From: an uncultured Lachnospiraceae bacterium
GTDB lineage: Bacteria > Bacillota > Clostridia > Lachnospirales > Lachnospiraceae
DNA length: 7,132 bases
Direction: 5' to 3'
NCBI GenBank assembly: GCA_905236275.1
Contig: CAJOPI010000330.1
Span: forward strand, 1 to 7,132
The translations under genes were made by a program, and so were the position numbers. Position 1 is the stretch's first letter. Every line of letters starts with the position of its first letter. Of the stretch, positions 6,251 through 7,132 are shown piece after piece. The notes under the pieces were generated by a model that saw only the letters and a program-made list of their open reading frames with translations, did no database searches and was not told where the DNA came from.

Positions 6251-6918
6251 GTTTCAGTTGCTTCTTCTGTAGGAAGATTATCCATATCAGCTAAAGAGAT
6301 GGAAACAACTTCATTATCCTCATTATAGCTTACACGAACCAGTGTATCTGCTTCAAGGTCGTCAATCGTGCAGTCTTTATATTCTGTAGCATCTGTAAGG
6401 GTAAGTTCAAGCGTTTCGCCATTTTCTTCCTGTCCGTCAGGTTTTTCTCCGTTAGGAGCTTCGCCGTTGGGTGCCTGTCCGTTGGGTGCCTGTCCGTCAG
6501 GCTTCTCTCCATTTGGTGCTCCACCTGCAGGTGCCTCGCCGTCAGGCTTCTCTCCATTGGGTGCTCCGCCTTCCGGTGCCTGTCCGCCTTCAGCTGCTTC
6601 TTCACTTACTGTTTCACCTTCTGCAGCTTTTCCCTTTCCTCTTCCGCCCCTGTTATCGTTACCAAAAGCTGCAAGAGTAATTGTTTCGCCATCTATTGAT
6701 ACTATCTTTGCAAGAGTCTCTTTTTCCTCCGCTGCCGGCTCATCAGTAGGAGCCTCAGACGGCATGTCGGCAGGCATATCAGTCGGTGCTTCCGAAACAG
6801 CCTCCGGTACTCCTGTGGCTTCCTTTGCCGACGTTGTTGATGAGCATCCCATCATTGCAAGTGTAAGCAGTCCTGCGCTGATAAAAATTCCAAATTTAGT
6901 CAGATTTCTTTTCATCAT
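6244..6918 (-). CDS. Predicted lipoprotein with Gly/Pro pentapeptide repeats splitting a small beta domain
   Basis: From ATG 6918 the product has 224 residues. A lipoprotein signal peptide is clear: MMKRNLTKFG, a hydrophobic segment (IFISAGLLTLAMM), then lipobox MMGC with C25 as the lipidated residue. The mature protein should be anchored on the outer face of the membrane. Next is a Thr/Pro/Glu/Ala-rich stalk (about 26-66), then TLAKIVSIDGETITLAAFG (68-86). Eleven pentapeptides (114-168) follow, then LELTLTDATEYKDC and EADTLVRVSYNEDNEVVSIS up to about 210. The two folded parts together resemble a small beta-barrel of the DUF5666 kind, interrupted by the repeat; this is my inference from strand patterns. 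An in-frame ATG at 6936 lacks a ribosome binding site and overlaps GGAGG (6930-6934), which suits 6918 better, although its 11-nt spacing is long. Function is not recognised. A terminator follows. Confidence 0.82.
   Translation of the reverse strand: MMKRNLTKFGIFISAGLLTLAMMGCSSTTSAKEATGVPEAVSEAPTDMPADMPSEAPTDEPAAEEKETLAKIVSIDGETITLAAFGNDNRGGRGKGKAAEGETVSEEAAEGGQAPEGGAPNGEKPDGEAPAGGAPNGEKPDGQAPNGQAPNGEAPNGEKPDGQEENGETLELTLTDATEYKDCTIDDLEADTLVRVSYNEDNEVVSISLADMDNLPTEEATETE
6415..6579 (-). repeat. Eleven in-frame 15-bp tandem repeats within the lipoprotein gene
   Basis: The stretch encodes consecutive five-residue units: APEGG, APNGE, KPDGE, APAGG, APNGE, KPDGQ, APNGQ, APNGE, APNGE, KPDGQ, EENGE. 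Three near-identical 32-nt copies at 6434-6465, 6494-6525 and 6539-6570 start 60 and 45 nt apart, both multiples of 15. This pattern suggests growth and shrinkage by replication slippage or unequal recombination without loss of frame. The product should be an extended, flexible, negatively charged linker. Confidence 0.9.
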
Positions 6919-7025
6919 AATATTCTTATCCTCCATTCGTGAAGCCTGAAACCCTTTCGACGGCTTCCTTTATGAAAGAATCTTATCAGAATATTATTTT
7001 CAAATTTTGTTTTTAACGTGTTCAT
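6915..7025 (-). CDS. Possible 36-aa basic leader peptide coupled to the lipoprotein gene
   Basis: A short open frame begins MNTLKTKFENNILIRFFHKG and ends RLHEWRIRIL. It has an ATG at 7025, and AAGGCGG (7034-7040, one mismatch to AAGGAGG) lies 8 nt upstream. Its TGA overlaps the preferred lipoprotein start as ATGA (6915-6918), the arrangement of translationally coupled genes. The peptide is strongly basic, especially in its second half, with no clear signal peptide and no family I recognise. It could be a regulatory leader peptide whose translation opens the ribosome binding site downstream, a real microprotein, or chance: frames this short are common in AT-rich leaders. Nothing but the ribosome binding site and the overlap supports it. 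Confidence 0.3.
   Translation of the reverse strand: MNTLKTKFENNILIRFFHKGSRRKGFRLHEWRIRIL
6941..6967 (-). promoter_or_regulatory. Hairpin just upstream of the lipoprotein ribosome binding site
   Basis: On the minus strand GAAGCC (6962-6967) pairs with GGCTTC (6941-6946). Inside it, GAAA (6955-6958) pairs with TTTC (6948-6951) around a GGG loop. The structure ends 6 nt before GGAGG (6930-6934). It lies inside the possible leader ORF, so ribosomes translating that ORF would unfold it. A role in controlling lipoprotein translation is conjecture. Confidence 0.35.
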
Positions 7026-7042
7026 TTTGTGAACCGCCTTTA

Positions 7043-7077
7043 TATAGTAAACGCAATAAATAATTGCGTTTACTATA
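7043..7077. repeat. Perfect 15-bp inverted repeat with a 5-nt loop
   Basis: The arm TATAGTAAACGCAAT (7043-7057) is repeated exactly in inverse at 7063-7077 around AAATA. No T tract follows on either strand, so it is a poor intrinsic terminator. Its position upstream of the lipoprotein and possible leader ORF suits an operator for a dimeric regulator, an mRNA 5' structure, or the end of a small mobile element. I see no convincing -35/-10 pair at this point. On the plus strand the right arm runs into TATAAT (7074-7079), but the -35 region is poor. Confidence 0.8.
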
Positions 7078-7089
7078 ATGTGATGCGTC

Positions 7090-7132
7090 TGGGTGCACTT
7101 GGAAAATAGCCGCTTTCAGCGGCTTGCACCCA
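7090..7132. repeat. Nested, bulged hairpin at the window's right edge
   Basis: TGGGTGCA (7090-7097) pairs with TGCACCCA (7125-7132). Inside it, AGCCGCT (7108-7114) pairs with AGCGGCT (7118-7124) around TTC. All unpaired bases between the two stems are on one side (CTTGGAAAAT, 7098-7107). On the minus strand the inner hairpin is followed by ATTTTCC, so it might be a weak terminator for a gene beyond the window. It could also be a structured RNA or a dispersed palindromic element. The window ends at the base of the outer stem, so its full extent is unknown. Confidence 0.65.

Noticed and set aside
6368..6949. Long plus-strand open frame of 193 codons opposite the lipoprotein gene
   Set aside because: It is the complement of the Gly/Pro repeat, giving Ser/Pro/Gly repeats, with no family resemblance. 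The minus-strand frame has a lipobox, a ribosome binding site and a terminator.
7090..7132. tRNA-like reading of the outer stem (GGGTGCA with TGCACCC and a terminal CCA)
   Set aside because: The enclosed sequence is far too short and has no T-loop, D-loop or anticodon arm.
1..7132. CRISPR array, prophage or integron content
   Set aside because: No evenly spaced direct repeats with unique spacers, no integrase or phage genes, and no attC-type core sites are visible.

Overview
This window reads like the chromosome of a motile, anaerobic, low-to-moderate-GC Gram-positive bacterium of the Clostridia, most likely a Lachnospiraceae relative (Roseburia/Butyrivibrio-like). The taxon is inferred from strong AGGAGG-type ribosome binding sites, the gene order flgM-flgN-flgK-flgK, a HydE-type radical SAM enzyme and a Gram-positive lipoprotein. 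All genes with support lie on the minus strand, so the window reads from right to left.

Right end (about 6937-7132): an intergenic/leader region. It holds a bulged, nested hairpin touching the window edge, a perfect 15-bp palindrome with a 5-nt loop, and a possible 36-codon leader ORF whose stop overlaps the next start as ATGA. Next comes a secreted lipoprotein (6244-6918). Its C-terminal beta-rich domain appears to be split by eleven tandem pentapeptides of the form [A/K/E]-[P/E]-x-G-x. A good intrinsic terminator follows, with an extended -10 promoter element immediately upstream of and overlapping it.

Middle (3993-6163): a two-gene unit, translationally coupled through an ATGA overlap. 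The first gene is a short (376 aa) nitrogenase component 1-like protein that has lost most cluster and cofactor ligands. The second is a canonical-looking HydE, the radical SAM maturase otherwise known from [FeFe]-hydrogenase H-cluster assembly. No NifH-like ATPase, second component 1 subunit, HydF, HydG or hydrogenase lies in the window. The unit appears bounded by the terminator on one side and the flagellar promoter on the other. It is the best candidate here for an undescribed metalloenzyme or cofactor system.

Left (1-3962): a late flagellar operon, flgM-flgN-flgK-flgK2, with gaps of 19-28 nt. It is preceded by a near-perfect sigma-28 promoter (TAAA-N15-TCCGATAA). FlgM is the anti-sigma-28 factor, FlgN the export chaperone for hook-associated proteins, and the two FlgK paralogues are hook-filament junction proteins. 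The second FlgK runs off the left edge. The promoter class and the first gene product form the usual sigma-28/FlgM feedback loop.
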